Source: UTCHB3 sp964431385
Lineage (GTDB): Bacteria; Bacteroidota; Ignavibacteria; Ignavibacteriales; Ignavibacteriaceae
Direction: 5' to 3'
DNA length: 64,000 bases
NCBI GenBank assembly: GCA_964431385.1
Contig: CAYSJM010000002.1
Location: forward strand, 57,598 to 121,597
Shown: positions 42,944-51,708 of the stretch, piece by piece
How the letters are laid out: the number at the start of each line of letters is the position of its first letter
Numbering within the stretch: position 1 is the first letter of the stretch
Made by a program: the position numbers and the translations under genes
Notes under the pieces: generated by a model
Seen by the model: only the letters and a program-made list of their open reading frames with translations
Database searches by the model: none
Told to the model about the DNA's origin: nothing

Positions 42944-44001
42944 AGAATATTGTCCGTGTCAGTTTTTAATTTGGCTAAAACCGATTTATTGATTGAATCA
43001 TAAAGCTCATCGATATAGTTGGAATCGAACAAATAAAGATTAACCTTAACTGTGTATCTGTCGTTTATAAAATCAACTTTTTTAATAAATACTTCAGGTT
43101 CTTTGTTGATATATAAAAATGGATTTGAGATGGCGGCTTCTTTTATAATTTCCAAAATTCTTTCCGGATTATATTTAGCAGGGAAATCAAAATCGAGCGA
43201 AATCTGCTCTTCTTTTTTTCCACGACTAACATTTTCGAAAGAGTTATTGATGAAATAAGAATTTGGAATAAAAATGGCGGAACCTTCATCACTTAAGACG
43301 GTTACATGTTTTAACCCAATTTCCTGTACAAATCCTTTTATCTCTCCAGCTCTTATATAGTCGTTTCTGTTAAACATATTCCCGGACAGTATGAATACTC
43401 TGCCTAAGAGATTTGCTAAAAGTGGCAGGGATGCAATGCCGAGAAGAATTATTAAACTAAACACAACGAGCAGAAGAAGAAGTTGTGTTTGTACAAAAAT
43501 CAATTTTAGCAGCAGAAATAGAGTCAATAACCAGACAGCTGACCTTGTTAAGGAAACTATTTTCAGCATTTTCGCGTATCTCTCGCCTTTAAAGGAGAGA
43601 TATTTAGTCAGAATCCTAAGAGTAAAAGTTACACCGATTGCAATCAGAATTATAAACAGTATCAGACCAAGTTTAAAAACCCCCATTTGCTTCACAATAT
43701 TAATTGAGTTTACCATTTCATCAATCGATGGGAGCCTGTTTGAGGAAGAATCGACTAAGATAAACGAAGTGGGGAAGAGGTTGCTATCTACGCTTTTTCG
43801 AGTATCGGTAATCCTGACTGTGTCGAAAATATATACGCTATCTATACGAACCACGGTATCAATTCTGAGAATACTGTCCTTTACAGGTAAAGGTTTTTTA
43901 TCGACGGAATCTTTGGTAGTCTTTACTTGCACTTGTGCAAAAATTGCAATATTAAACGCTAAAAGCAAAGTAAACAGGAGGAATTTTCTGCAATTTACCA
44001 T
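42940..44001 (-). CDS. MscS family mechanosensitive channel
   Basis: A 353-aa protein: signal peptide (to about residue 22, AIFAQ), a short periplasmic segment rich in Asp/Ser/Val, three or more membrane helices (about residues 105-210), then the MscS beta-domain starting with RNDYIRAGEIKGFVQEIG and the typical FIPNSYFINN. It probably opens under tension to release ions and protect against bursting. Its overlaps with the preceding fusion gene (7 bp) and with ktrB (4 bp) place K+ uptake and K+ release in one transcript. Confidence 0.9.
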   Translation of the reverse strand: MVNCRKFLLFTLLLAFNIAIFAQVQVKTTKDSVDKKPLPVKDSILRIDTVVRIDSVYIFDTVRITDTRKSVDSNLFPTSFILVDSSSNRLPSIDEMVNSINIVKQMGVFKLGLILFIILIAIGVTFTLRILTKYLSFKGERYAKMLKIVSLTRSAVWLLTLFLLLKLIFVQTQLLLLLVVFSLIILLGIASLPLLANLLGRVFILSGNMFNRNDYIRAGEIKGFVQEIGLKHVTVLSDEGSAIFIPNSYFINNSFENVSRGKKEEQISLDFDFPAKYNPERILEIIKEAAISNPFLYINKEPEVFIKKVDFINDRYTVKVNLYLFDSNYIDELYDSINKSVLAKLKTDTDNIL

Positions 44002-47000
44002 GGCAACATATTCCGTTTTTTAAGTTCGTGCTGAATCGATTTGAACTTAAATTTATTCACATAATAATAATCGTGACTCTTGGTTAGTTCACCTATTCTT
44101 AAAAGATTGAGAGAGAGCAGCTTTTCGAGGTATTCTCCCGCCATTTTCTCTGAAATATTTAACGAATCCGCAAGTTGGTTCCTCCTGATTCCACCATGAA
44201 GCATTACTGTATATAGAACAGAAATCATGGTTATGTCGAGGAAGGAAAGATCTATAAGCGGAAACGATCTGTAGGTTTGAATCACAAGCGTGTTTTCTTC
44301 AATCTTGGAAATTGAGTTAAGCCAGTAGTTCATACCGGCAACTATGTTTCCATCTGCATATTCTGTCAGTCGTTCAAAATACACTTCCTGTAAATATGAT
44401 TGATCTTCCACCGGTTTGGACTTGGAAAAGAGTTTTTTCCTCAATAAATAAAGGTCATCTCTTGTAAATCTGTATCCAAAACCGGTAGTATGTTGCCTGT
44501 GAAGTATAATCTCTCTTATTTTGTTCTTATTCAATTCTTCGAGAGTAACTGAAAAATTGAAAAGAGAAGCAGCTTTAAAGTTGGTTTTAATGAATTGCCA
44601 ACCGATACTTTGAACAGTTGCAACCCAAAGAACATTTGAACTTGTCATCGAGATAATATAAAGCATCGTTTTTAAAGCTTCAAATCCGTCAACAGTCCTG
44701 ATAAAAGTTTTATTCAGATTGGTTAGAAGGACAAATTTGTTCCTGAACCTTTCATTTAGATCGATGATTATCGACTCAACGGTTTTTAACTCATTGTAAC
44801 CGAGTGCATCGGATAAAATTCTTCTCAACTCATCGACTGTACTTATTCGTTCACGGAAATCGAGTCTTATAAACTCACCGGGTTTAAGGAGTTCTTTTTC
44901 GATATAATAGATGTAAGAAGTTTTGCCCGACCCCGGGGCACCCGTGATTAAAATTGCTGAGGGGAGTTTTGCTTTAAATCGCTCTTTAGCTTGATTTACA
45001 ATTGATTTTATCTCTTCCTTGCCGAGGAACAATTCACTCGATTCGAGGGAAGTACCATCAAAAAGTCTTCTGTATATGAATGGGAGACCATTCAAGATTT
45101 CTTGCGTTTTAAATAAATCTTCCCGATAACTAACTGTCAGACGACCTGAGAGGTATTTCAAATTTTCAACACTTCTTTTAAAAAGAGGTAGAATAAATTT
45201 AGAAATAGTATCATTAATCGCATAATTTAGGTTTCGCCAAAACTTTTTAGTGACCACCCTGACAATTCGCAGACCATAAGAAATTTTACCCAAAACTTGT
45301 TCTGATCCGGGAATCTGAGCAGGCTCTTTCGTTGCAGAGCCGGAGATTAATCTCTTCACTTCAGCAACGGCAAAAGCAGTTTTAGTAGCCACTTGTTTGT
45401 TTATTGCCAGTTCAAGTTTGTCGTTATTGCTTTCTATTTCACGAAGTCTCGAAATGAAGTTTTCATCGAGAGACTCCAAGATCGCTTTAACTCCATCCAG
45501 GTCTTCCGGATCTTCGTGGAGTCTTTTGACCATCGAATCAAAATAATAGTTGATGCTCGATTCAAGATTTCTGATCTCTTTTAATGCACCATCTATATAA
45601 TTTACGAGAAATTCATTTACTTCACCAATCTCTCGAGGTAATTTCTGGAGGAGAAAGTGAGATGCAAGTGAGCGTATTTTATATGTCCTAAGAACCTTAA
45701 ATTGTGGGGTACGATCGGGGAGCATCAAATCCGCTTCATCCAAAAATTCTGCGTCTTCCGGCAGTCCCTGAGAGATGGTTTTAATTCCACTGATCAATGC
45801 ATCAAAAAATGTCCTGAGTTTTCGGCTACGGGCTGAATTTTCAAGGTCACGAATTATAGATGTAATTTCAGGAATCACAAATGACATTCTAAAGCTATCG
45901 GAATAAATTTTCAGCGAGCTATAACCGAGAGGGATTAATTCACCGAGCTGCTTCGAAAATGCTCTAAATTGATTTGCTGTTACCGGACAACCCTTCCTTA
46001 TTTTTTCACTGACTTCATCGGCTAAATTAAGCAGAGCTTTATCAATAAAATTGTTTAATTGTATCTCAAATCTGTAGATATACAATTCTTTTTGGATAAG
46101 TCCGATTATACCTTTATAATAAATTACCCAAAATCTTAATGAATCGACAAGTTCATCTTTTACCTTTTGAGCCTGTTCAAAAGCCTCAAAATAATTCAGC
46201 TCATTCCCTCGTTTTTTAACGAGCATAATATCAGCGATATCACTTAAAAGTGAGTTGTAAGGAGATGCGAAAGCATAACTCAACCGTTTCTCAACTTCAT
46301 CAACAGTTGAAGCCTGTTCCGATATATATACATCTAATTCGTTAAAAAACATAGCTTTAAGCTCTTCATATCGCATGAAGAAAACCGTAACAAATCCGAG
46401 GCTGCTTTTTTCCTGACCAATAAGAAGAATTAACTCATCGAGGTAGCCAATATAATTTTTGTGTATTGCTTTTATCTTCCGGAAGAGGTTTAGTCTGTCC
46501 GCACCTGTTAGATTTACAGTCTCCATCAACTCTTTAGTCGATTGAGCGTTCAGGTAATACCTTGCGTGAAGTTTTAGATTTAGCTGAACAAAAGCGTGGT
46601 GTTTCCCAGTAAAAAATGTTTTAAAGAAAGTCTTAAGCTTAAGTCTAAGAATAAAAAATTTGAATGAAAGAGGTTTTTTCGAGTATGTGGCGTAGTCAAT
46701 CTCAACTTCAAGAGGGTATTCCTCGGGCAGTTCGTCAGTCAGCTGCACCATTTCATTTAACAATTTTTTGATAAGTGCATCAGAATTGGCGAAATCTCTT
46801 TCTATATTTTTTCGCTCGTCTAATTTATGGAGGAGTACCTCTGTTTGATTTATTCTGAGCTTTTGAAGTGTCGATTTAATCTCACGAGGTTCTTTTCCTG
46901 AAAGTAGAATCGATTCGATACTTGAGAACATATTTCTATAGAGAGCAACTGTTTCTTCCAAAATTTCTTCAGTCTCATGGTTCCGTTTTGTAATAAAACC

Positions 47001-48491
47001 ATCTCTGAACTCGTTGGCTTTCTCAACAACTTTAAAATAAAGCTCAAACAATATTTTATTAAGATTTTGGTCGAGGAAATTGGGTTCGGAAAATACCACC
47101 CGGTATTCCTTCTCCACAGATTCCAATTTTTTAGTGATCTCTTGCTTGACAGGCTTTAATTCTTCCTCCTCAATCTCTGGGGGGACAATACTTTGGTTTA
47201 ACAGGAGTGCCGTTTTGAAGAAAATAGGACCAAATATCAGATTCAAAAGGACAAAAATGGCGACAACCCCAGAAATTATCGGTGTAAATTCAGGTAACAA
47301 AATTAAACCAAGAGAACCTGCAGCAATCAGAGTAAGATCGGGCGAGACAAATCCAGCCCATCCTAATTTTGCAACTCTTTCAGGAAATGAAATTATTTTT
47401 GCTGACACGCGAACTGAAAGCTGTATTGCAGCAATTCTTAATATGAAGAGTCCTGTTGCAGGTAACAGGGAAGTCAGAAATGCCGAGGTGTCTAAAGATG
47501 AACCAAGAAGAGTAAAAAAGATTATGTAAAATGGTAATTCAAAATTTTGGGTCAGTTTCTTAAAATCAAAATCTCTGCAAAAATTTACAGTGAAGATTCC
47601 TGAAACAAGGAAAACAATCAGAGAATTTAAATTCAAAAGGGAAACACCGTAACTTCCCAATATGATCAGAGCAACAAAAAAGAAGGGGATTTCAAACTTG
47701 ATGAATTTTACATAAAAAACCGAAAATGTTCCGAATAAAATTCCCATACCCAAGGTGTAAAGGATTTCAAGACCAAATTCCGAATAAAGACTTTCAAAAC
47801 CATTTGTGTTTGCAGTTGAGATAGTTGTTTTAATCAGATAAGCAACCACCAGAATGAGGATGATATTTAATATTTTCTTAAAAATGGTAGTTACAAGAGT
47901 AATTTCATAAAGTTGGCTCTCCTCAATTTTTTCTTCTGAGGCTGCAACTGTCAGTTCAATCGAACTGCTAAAAGCTATGAATGAGAGTATAACCGCTATC
48001 GGGATTAACAGATTCTGCGGGATACTCGTATTTATCACAAGAGGAAGCAAAAAGTACGAAGAAACACCAACGAGAATGGCAATAAAAATCAGATTGAACA
48101 GGGTGAGCAGAAGTGCATTTTTGTAAAACTGTTTAATTTTTTGTCTTTTTAGTCGAAAGCCGGCGGATAGTGCAATAAAAGAGAGAGCAACGGTTGAAAC
48201 AGTTGAAAGATTCCCGACAACTTTGGCTGTCATCAGATTTAACTCTGTCAGTCCCGTGAGGGAATTGAGAGGCAGTCCAAAAACCGCACCACAAAAAAGA
48301 TAGCCTGTAACTCGAGGCAAGTGAAAAGACTGAAAAAGTTCACCAAAAGTAAAAGAGGCGAGAATAGTGAAGCCCAAGATCACAATTACCTTAGGGTAAA
48401 CAAGATTCTCTGTATTACCAAGACTCAGCGTCAGGAGCATCAGACCGAATAATATTGCAAGCACAAAAAGTCTTCTCACGCTTGAGATCAT
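43995..48491 (-). CDS. CPA2-antiporter-like / helical / P-loop ATPase / winged-helix fusion (1498 aa)
   Basis: Residues 1-430 are a CPA2-type antiporter domain with about 12 membrane helices (VTGYLFCGAVFGL, FIALSAGFRLKRQ). Where CPA2 proteins usually have the Asp-Asp ion site (AAVIDDILGL) it has Lys205-Lys206 (TTIFKKILNI). Residues about 430-1170 are long, helical and charged, with no domain I recognise. Residues about 1180-1400 are a P-loop NTPase of the STAND/ORC-like AAA type: Walker A GAPGSGKTS at 1184-1192. The Walker B position reads FVLLTNLN, without the usual acidic pair. The C-terminus (about 1420-1498) looks like a winged helix (RRNQLADSLNISEKMAGEYL). It sits between a second CPA2-like gene and MscS, with 4- and 7-bp overlaps. 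The joining is real in one frame; I know no described system of this form. Confidence 0.8.
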   Translation of the reverse strand: MISSVRRLFVLAILFGLMLLTLSLGNTENLVYPKVIVILGFTILASFTFGELFQSFHLPRVTGYLFCGAVFGLPLNSLTGLTELNLMTAKVVGNLSTVSTVALSFIALSAGFRLKRQKIKQFYKNALLLTLFNLIFIAILVGVSSYFLLPLVINTSIPQNLLIPIAVILSFIAFSSSIELTVAASEEKIEESQLYEITLVTTIFKKILNIILILVVAYLIKTTISTANTNGFESLYSEFGLEILYTLGMGILFGTFSVFYVKFIKFEIPFFFVALIILGSYGVSLLNLNSLIVFLVSGIFTVNFCRDFDFKKLTQNFELPFYIIFFTLLGSSLDTSAFLTSLLPATGLFILRIAAIQLSVRVSAKIISFPERVAKLGWAGFVSPDLTLIAAGSLGLILLPEFTPIISGVVAIFVLLNLIFGPIFFKTALLLNQSIVPPEIEEEELKPVKQEITKKLESVEKEYRVVFSEPNFLDQNLNKILFELYFKVVEKANEFRDGFITKRNHETEEILEETVALYRNMFSSIESILLSGKEPREIKSTLQKLRINQTEVLLHKLDERKNIERDFANSDALIKKLLNEMVQLTDELPEEYPLEVEIDYATYSKKPLSFKFFILRLKLKTFFKTFFTGKHHAFVQLNLKLHARYYLNAQSTKELMETVNLTGADRLNLFRKIKAIHKNYIGYLDELILLIGQEKSSLGFVTVFFMRYEELKAMFFNELDVYISEQASTVDEVEKRLSYAFASPYNSLLSDIADIMLVKKRGNELNYFEAFEQAQKVKDELVDSLRFWVIYYKGIIGLIQKELYIYRFEIQLNNFIDKALLNLADEVSEKIRKGCPVTANQFRAFSKQLGELIPLGYSSLKIYSDSFRMSFVIPEITSIIRDLENSARSRKLRTFFDALISGIKTISQGLPEDAEFLDEADLMLPDRTPQFKVLRTYKIRSLASHFLLQKLPREIGEVNEFLVNYIDGALKEIRNLESSINYYFDSMVKRLHEDPEDLDGVKAILESLDENFISRLREIESNNDKLELAINKQVATKTAFAVAEVKRLISGSATKEPAQIPGSEQVLGKISYGLRIVRVVTKKFWRNLNYAINDTISKFILPLFKRSVENLKYLSGRLTVSYREDLFKTQEILNGLPFIYRRLFDGTSLESSELFLGKEEIKSIVNQAKERFKAKLPSAILITGAPGSGKTSYIYYIEKELLKPGEFIRLDFRERISTVDELRRILSDALGYNELKTVESIIIDLNERFRNKFVLLTNLNKTFIRTVDGFEALKTMLYIISMTSSNVLWVATVQSIGWQFIKTNFKAASLFNFSVTLEELNKNKIREIILHRQHTTGFGYRFTRDDLYLLRKKLFSKSKPVEDQSYLQEVYFERLTEYADGNIVAGMNYWLNSISKIEENTLVIQTYRSFPLIDLSFLDITMISVLYTVMLHGGIRRNQLADSLNISEKMAGEYLEKLLSLNLLRIGELTKSHDYYYVNKFKFKSIQHELKKRNMLPW

Positions 48492-49732
48492 TTTAATTCT
48501 CCCCTGATTTCATCCGTCTCGACGAGAAATCGTTTAGTAAGGTACCCTGATCCGGTATTATATAATAAAGCCATGATAATTACGCTGATAACGACCACAG
48601 GATTGAGCGAATTATGAATTATCGAAACATAGTTAATCAGCATCGCAAATATTAGAACATCACTCCCAAGAAAGAGAACAAATTGTTTTTCGTTAACTGA
48701 GTCTCTCTCGAATGCTGCATTTACTGCAATTTTATGAGTAAGATATTTAATCAAGAATTTTACTACAGGGAATGCTAAAATCATAATCCACTCCCTACTG
48801 TCACTTGGAAGAGCAATGAGCATCCCCGCATAAACAACAACGACAATCGACAGAGGTTGAATAAAACCATTCAGTGATCCAATAATTTCATCTCTCATTT
48901 TTGAAATGTTTCCCACTAAAGCCCCAATAATGAAGCATAAAAAGAGAGGTGATAGCCCTAAAAAATAACCAATTCCACTTCCAAGAAGTGTAACTCCAAA
49001 AACTCCGGCGATAATTTTTTGTGGACTCATTTCTCTGCCGAGGAACATAAAAAACAAAACTCCGATTGCCACCGAGATTCCAAAACTGACAACCAAAAAT
49101 TCGGTAGAGGTTAATTGAAAACCTGACTGTGTTGAAGCCTGGTATATTGGGAACAGGGAACCAAACAACAGGATAGCAAAAAACTTTGAAAACTTTGTAG
49201 CTGTTAACATCGATCTGGTAAGTTTTCCGTTTAAGGAATTTTCAGAGCTGAATTTTTGCATAATGTACGGTGTAGAAACAGAGGAGATAATTCCCAGAGC
49301 GGCTGATACCATTATTGTGGAATATGAATCCAAACTTCCGGTATAAAGATAGATGAGAACCAAATAGATAGTTCCACCCGATAAAATTGCTCCTGAGATT
49401 GAGTCATAAATAGCAACTCTGACCCCTTCACGGTTAGTCTTTAACAGTTCAACCAAACTGAATTGCAGACCATAGTACAACCCAATAAATCCCGTTATAG
49501 AACTTACTACGGGCGACAGATTCAACAGCAAATCAGAATGGTGCGTTGTGAGAGAGGTGTTTGGTAAATATTCAGAGAATAGCTGAAAGAACGATGGACT
49601 GAGTAATAATCCCAGGATTACATACTCTGCCCCCGAGGGGAAATAGTTTTTATTTGATATCTTCCTTAATACCGTTGCGGTACCAAGGTAACCAAACAAC
49701 AGAATCAGGATAAAAAGTGATAAGGTTTGCAT
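48488..49732 (-). CDS. CPA2-antiporter-like membrane protein, possibly non-transporting
   Basis: A 414-aa protein with about 12 hydrophobic helices and the CPA2 organisation (GAEYVILGLLLSP, GFIGLYYGLQFSL). Aligning its fifth helix with canonical antiporters puts Ser182-Lys183 (ATKFSKFFAILL) at the Asp-Asp ion-binding site, so proton or sodium coupling of the usual kind seems lost. It has no cytoplasmic regulatory domain. It is coupled by a 4-bp overlap to the larger CPA2-ATPase fusion and could form a heterodimer with it, since CPA antiporters are dimers. This is inference. Confidence 0.78.
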   Translation of the reverse strand: MQTLSLFILILLFGYLGTATVLRKISNKNYFPSGAEYVILGLLLSPSFFQLFSEYLPNTSLTTHHSDLLLNLSPVVSSITGFIGLYYGLQFSLVELLKTNREGVRVAIYDSISGAILSGGTIYLVLIYLYTGSLDSYSTIMVSAALGIISSVSTPYIMQKFSSENSLNGKLTRSMLTATKFSKFFAILLFGSLFPIYQASTQSGFQLTSTEFLVVSFGISVAIGVLFFMFLGREMSPQKIIAGVFGVTLLGSGIGYFLGLSPLFLCFIIGALVGNISKMRDEIIGSLNGFIQPLSIVVVVYAGMLIALPSDSREWIMILAFPVVKFLIKYLTHKIAVNAAFERDSVNEKQFVLFLGSDVLIFAMLINYVSIIHNSLNPVVVISVIIMALLYNTGSGYLTKRFLVETDEIRGELK

Positions 49733-49782
49733 TGGAAATATTTAAATCAAACCTCGTAACATAATAAATAAATATTCAATAT

Positions 49783-51420
49783 TTATACACCTTTAGCGAT
49801 ACAGATTGTTATATCATCGCTCTGACGGGTTTTCTCTTCGTGGAGCAGTACATCTGCCACTATTAGATCAACAAGGGATTCTGCTGAAAGGTCTCTGTTT
49901 TTAAGAATCATTTTTACAAGTTTTTCATCAGAATAGAGTTTTAAATTTGTATCCATTGCTTCTACAACGCCATCAGAAAAGAAAACTATAATATCACCTT
50001 TCGTGAAGGAAACCATCTCGATTTCGTATTCGAACGGGATAACTCCGAGAAAAACACCACCTTTTTTAAGTCTGACTACAGATGAACTTTCGGCTTTATA
50101 TAATATCGGCTCATTATGTCCTGCATTTATGCTCTGTAATGTTTCATTTTTTGTATCGAGAATCCCGATCCAGGAAGTTGCAAATTTTTCGTTGGTAGTT
50201 ACATCGCACAAAACTGAATTAATAGTCTCAGCAATGAATTTTGGATCGGGATCACCACCTTGCAATTTTAAGATAGTGTGCAAAGTTGCATCAATGGTGG
50301 AGACGAGCAAGGACGCAGGTATGCCTTTTCCTGAAACATCGGCGACCATCAAGAGGCACTTGTGATCATCTATTTTGGAAACGGAATAGTAGTCACCTCC
50401 TACCTCACGGGCAGGAATCAGTTTTGCTGAAACGGATAATGAGTTTATTTCCGGTAAGATACCGGGTAAGAGCTTTTGCTGAATTGTAAACGCCATATCA
50501 AGCTCTTTTTTAATGGCTTCGTTTTCAATTTTCGAATCCAAAAGTCGGGCGTTTTCAATTGCAACCGCACATTGACCTGCGAGAGTTTCGAGCAGTTGTA
50601 CATCTTCCACGAGGAACCTTGCCTCACCTTTTTTATTTAATACTGATATTACACCGAGTAAATCATCGTTTTTGATGATCGGTGCACAAACCATATTGCG
50701 GGTAGTAAAATTTGAAACTTTATCAAAATCTTGATTAAATCGTTTATCACTGTAACAATCGTCAACCAACTGGGCTATTCTGTGTTTTGCAACCCAACCT
50801 GCAATTCCACTTCCAAGAGGTAGGGGTCTATCTTTAATCAGATTCTCTGCAGCTCCTTCCAAAACATGGAAGTGCAACATTCCATCTTTGGGGTCATAGA
50901 GCATGAAAGAGCTTTTTTCCGCATCGAGCACATTCTGGCTTGCGAGCATAATCTCATCGAGCAGTTTGCCCAAAGATTTATTTTCCAACATTCGAACCGT
51001 TATCTCATGCAAAAATTTTATTCTTGAGAAAAAATATTCAGTCCGGTTTTCACTTCGGTCAATCTTCTGACGCACGAAATAATGATTCCAAAACGATTTT
51101 TTTAGGAGTTCCACATCTGAAATAAGAGTTTTTTGATCGAGAAAGAAGTGAATGCAATTCTGATTGAACAGTTCTTTTAAATGATCGTTTGAAATTTCCT
51201 CACCGACAATTATAATAAAAGTTGAAGGGAATTGGTGTCTAATCGCAATGAGAATTTCTGTATCAACTTCAAAAGGTTGAAACAGTGCTGCAGAGGGTTT
51301 ATTGACTTTCAGAGAATCCATGAGGGTCTCAAGTGAAGATTTGATTATCTCACCACCGGGGGCAAGATATTCTTTCAACATCTGAGCATGATTTTCTGAG
51401 GAGTAGTAAAGAATTTTCAT
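49783..51420 (-). CDS. SpoIIE/RsbU-type PP2C phosphatase with pseudo-receiver and GAF domains
   Basis: A 545-aa signalling protein. Residues 1-120 resemble a receiver domain, but the phospho-Asp position reads LFQPF, so it is probably not phosphorylated. Residues about 140-300 are a GAF domain (LGSGIAGWVAKHR, MVCAPIIKNDDLLGVISVLNKKG). Residues about 300-545 are the PP2C domain with metal-binding Asp residues in EVGGDYYSVSKID, MVADVSGKGIPASLL, FFSDGVVEA and QSDDITICIA. Such proteins dephosphorylate anti-sigma-factor antagonists in stress pathways. It lies 50 bp upstream of the CPA2-like gene on the same strand, probably the head of the same operon. Confidence 0.88.
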   Translation of the reverse strand: MKILYYSSENHAQMLKEYLAPGGEIIKSSLETLMDSLKVNKPSAALFQPFEVDTEILIAIRHQFPSTFIIIVGEEISNDHLKELFNQNCIHFFLDQKTLISDVELLKKSFWNHYFVRQKIDRSENRTEYFFSRIKFLHEITVRMLENKSLGKLLDEIMLASQNVLDAEKSSFMLYDPKDGMLHFHVLEGAAENLIKDRPLPLGSGIAGWVAKHRIAQLVDDCYSDKRFNQDFDKVSNFTTRNMVCAPIIKNDDLLGVISVLNKKGEARFLVEDVQLLETLAGQCAVAIENARLLDSKIENEAIKKELDMAFTIQQKLLPGILPEINSLSVSAKLIPAREVGGDYYSVSKIDDHKCLLMVADVSGKGIPASLLVSTIDATLHTILKLQGGDPDPKFIAETINSVLCDVTTNEKFATSWIGILDTKNETLQSINAGHNEPILYKAESSSVVRLKKGGVFLGVIPFEYEIEMVSFTKGDIIVFFSDGVVEAMDTNLKLYSDEKLVKMILKNRDLSAESLVDLIVADVLLHEEKTRQSDDITICIAKGV

Positions 51421-51608
51421 AAGTGAATTTAAAATAAGCTATTTAAATCTATTAATAAGCCATAATCTAAAACAGAAGGTTATTTGGTTTTGCAATATGA
51501 GACAAAAATCGTTGTAAATATAAATATCTGATTTCATTAAACAGCATCGGTTACCCCATTGAGACCTGTTTTTCTCCATGATTAAACTTTTTGCAGTTCA
51601 TCTTGTAC
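51421..51608. other. Intergenic region upstream of two divergent genes
   Basis: Part of a 288-bp AT-rich gap between the PP2C gene (minus) and the DUF5916 gene (plus). I see no gene or RNA in it. The notable element is the inverted repeat just to the right. Confidence 0.5.
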
Positions 51609-51610
51609 TC

Positions 51611-51640
51611 GGAAAATCATATCTTTGCGAATGATTTTCC
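51611..51640. promoter_or_regulatory. 10-bp inverted repeat around a -7-like element
   Basis: GGAAAATCAT (51611-51620) and ATGATTTTCC (51631-51640) are perfect reverse complements with a 10-base centre. The sequence TATCTTTG (51620-51627) matches TAnnTTTG and overlaps the centre. No T run follows, so it is not a terminator. It lies 70 bp upstream of the DUF5916 gene and may be an operator; the -33 spacing is not ideal (14 or 26 bp). Confidence 0.45.
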
Positions 51641-51708
51641 AGGAAATTTATCATAAAATAAAATATTGACATATTTCTCCACTTAAAACAAATAACCTGC
51701 TGTAAACC

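Noticed and set aside
43391..44023. 210-codon plus-strand frame opposite MscS
   Set aside because: Shadow of a clear MscS gene; composition is that of a reversed membrane protein.
47080..47529. 149-codon plus-strand frame inside the large fusion gene
   Set aside because: Antisense to the continuous 1498-codon frame; no start signal or family match.
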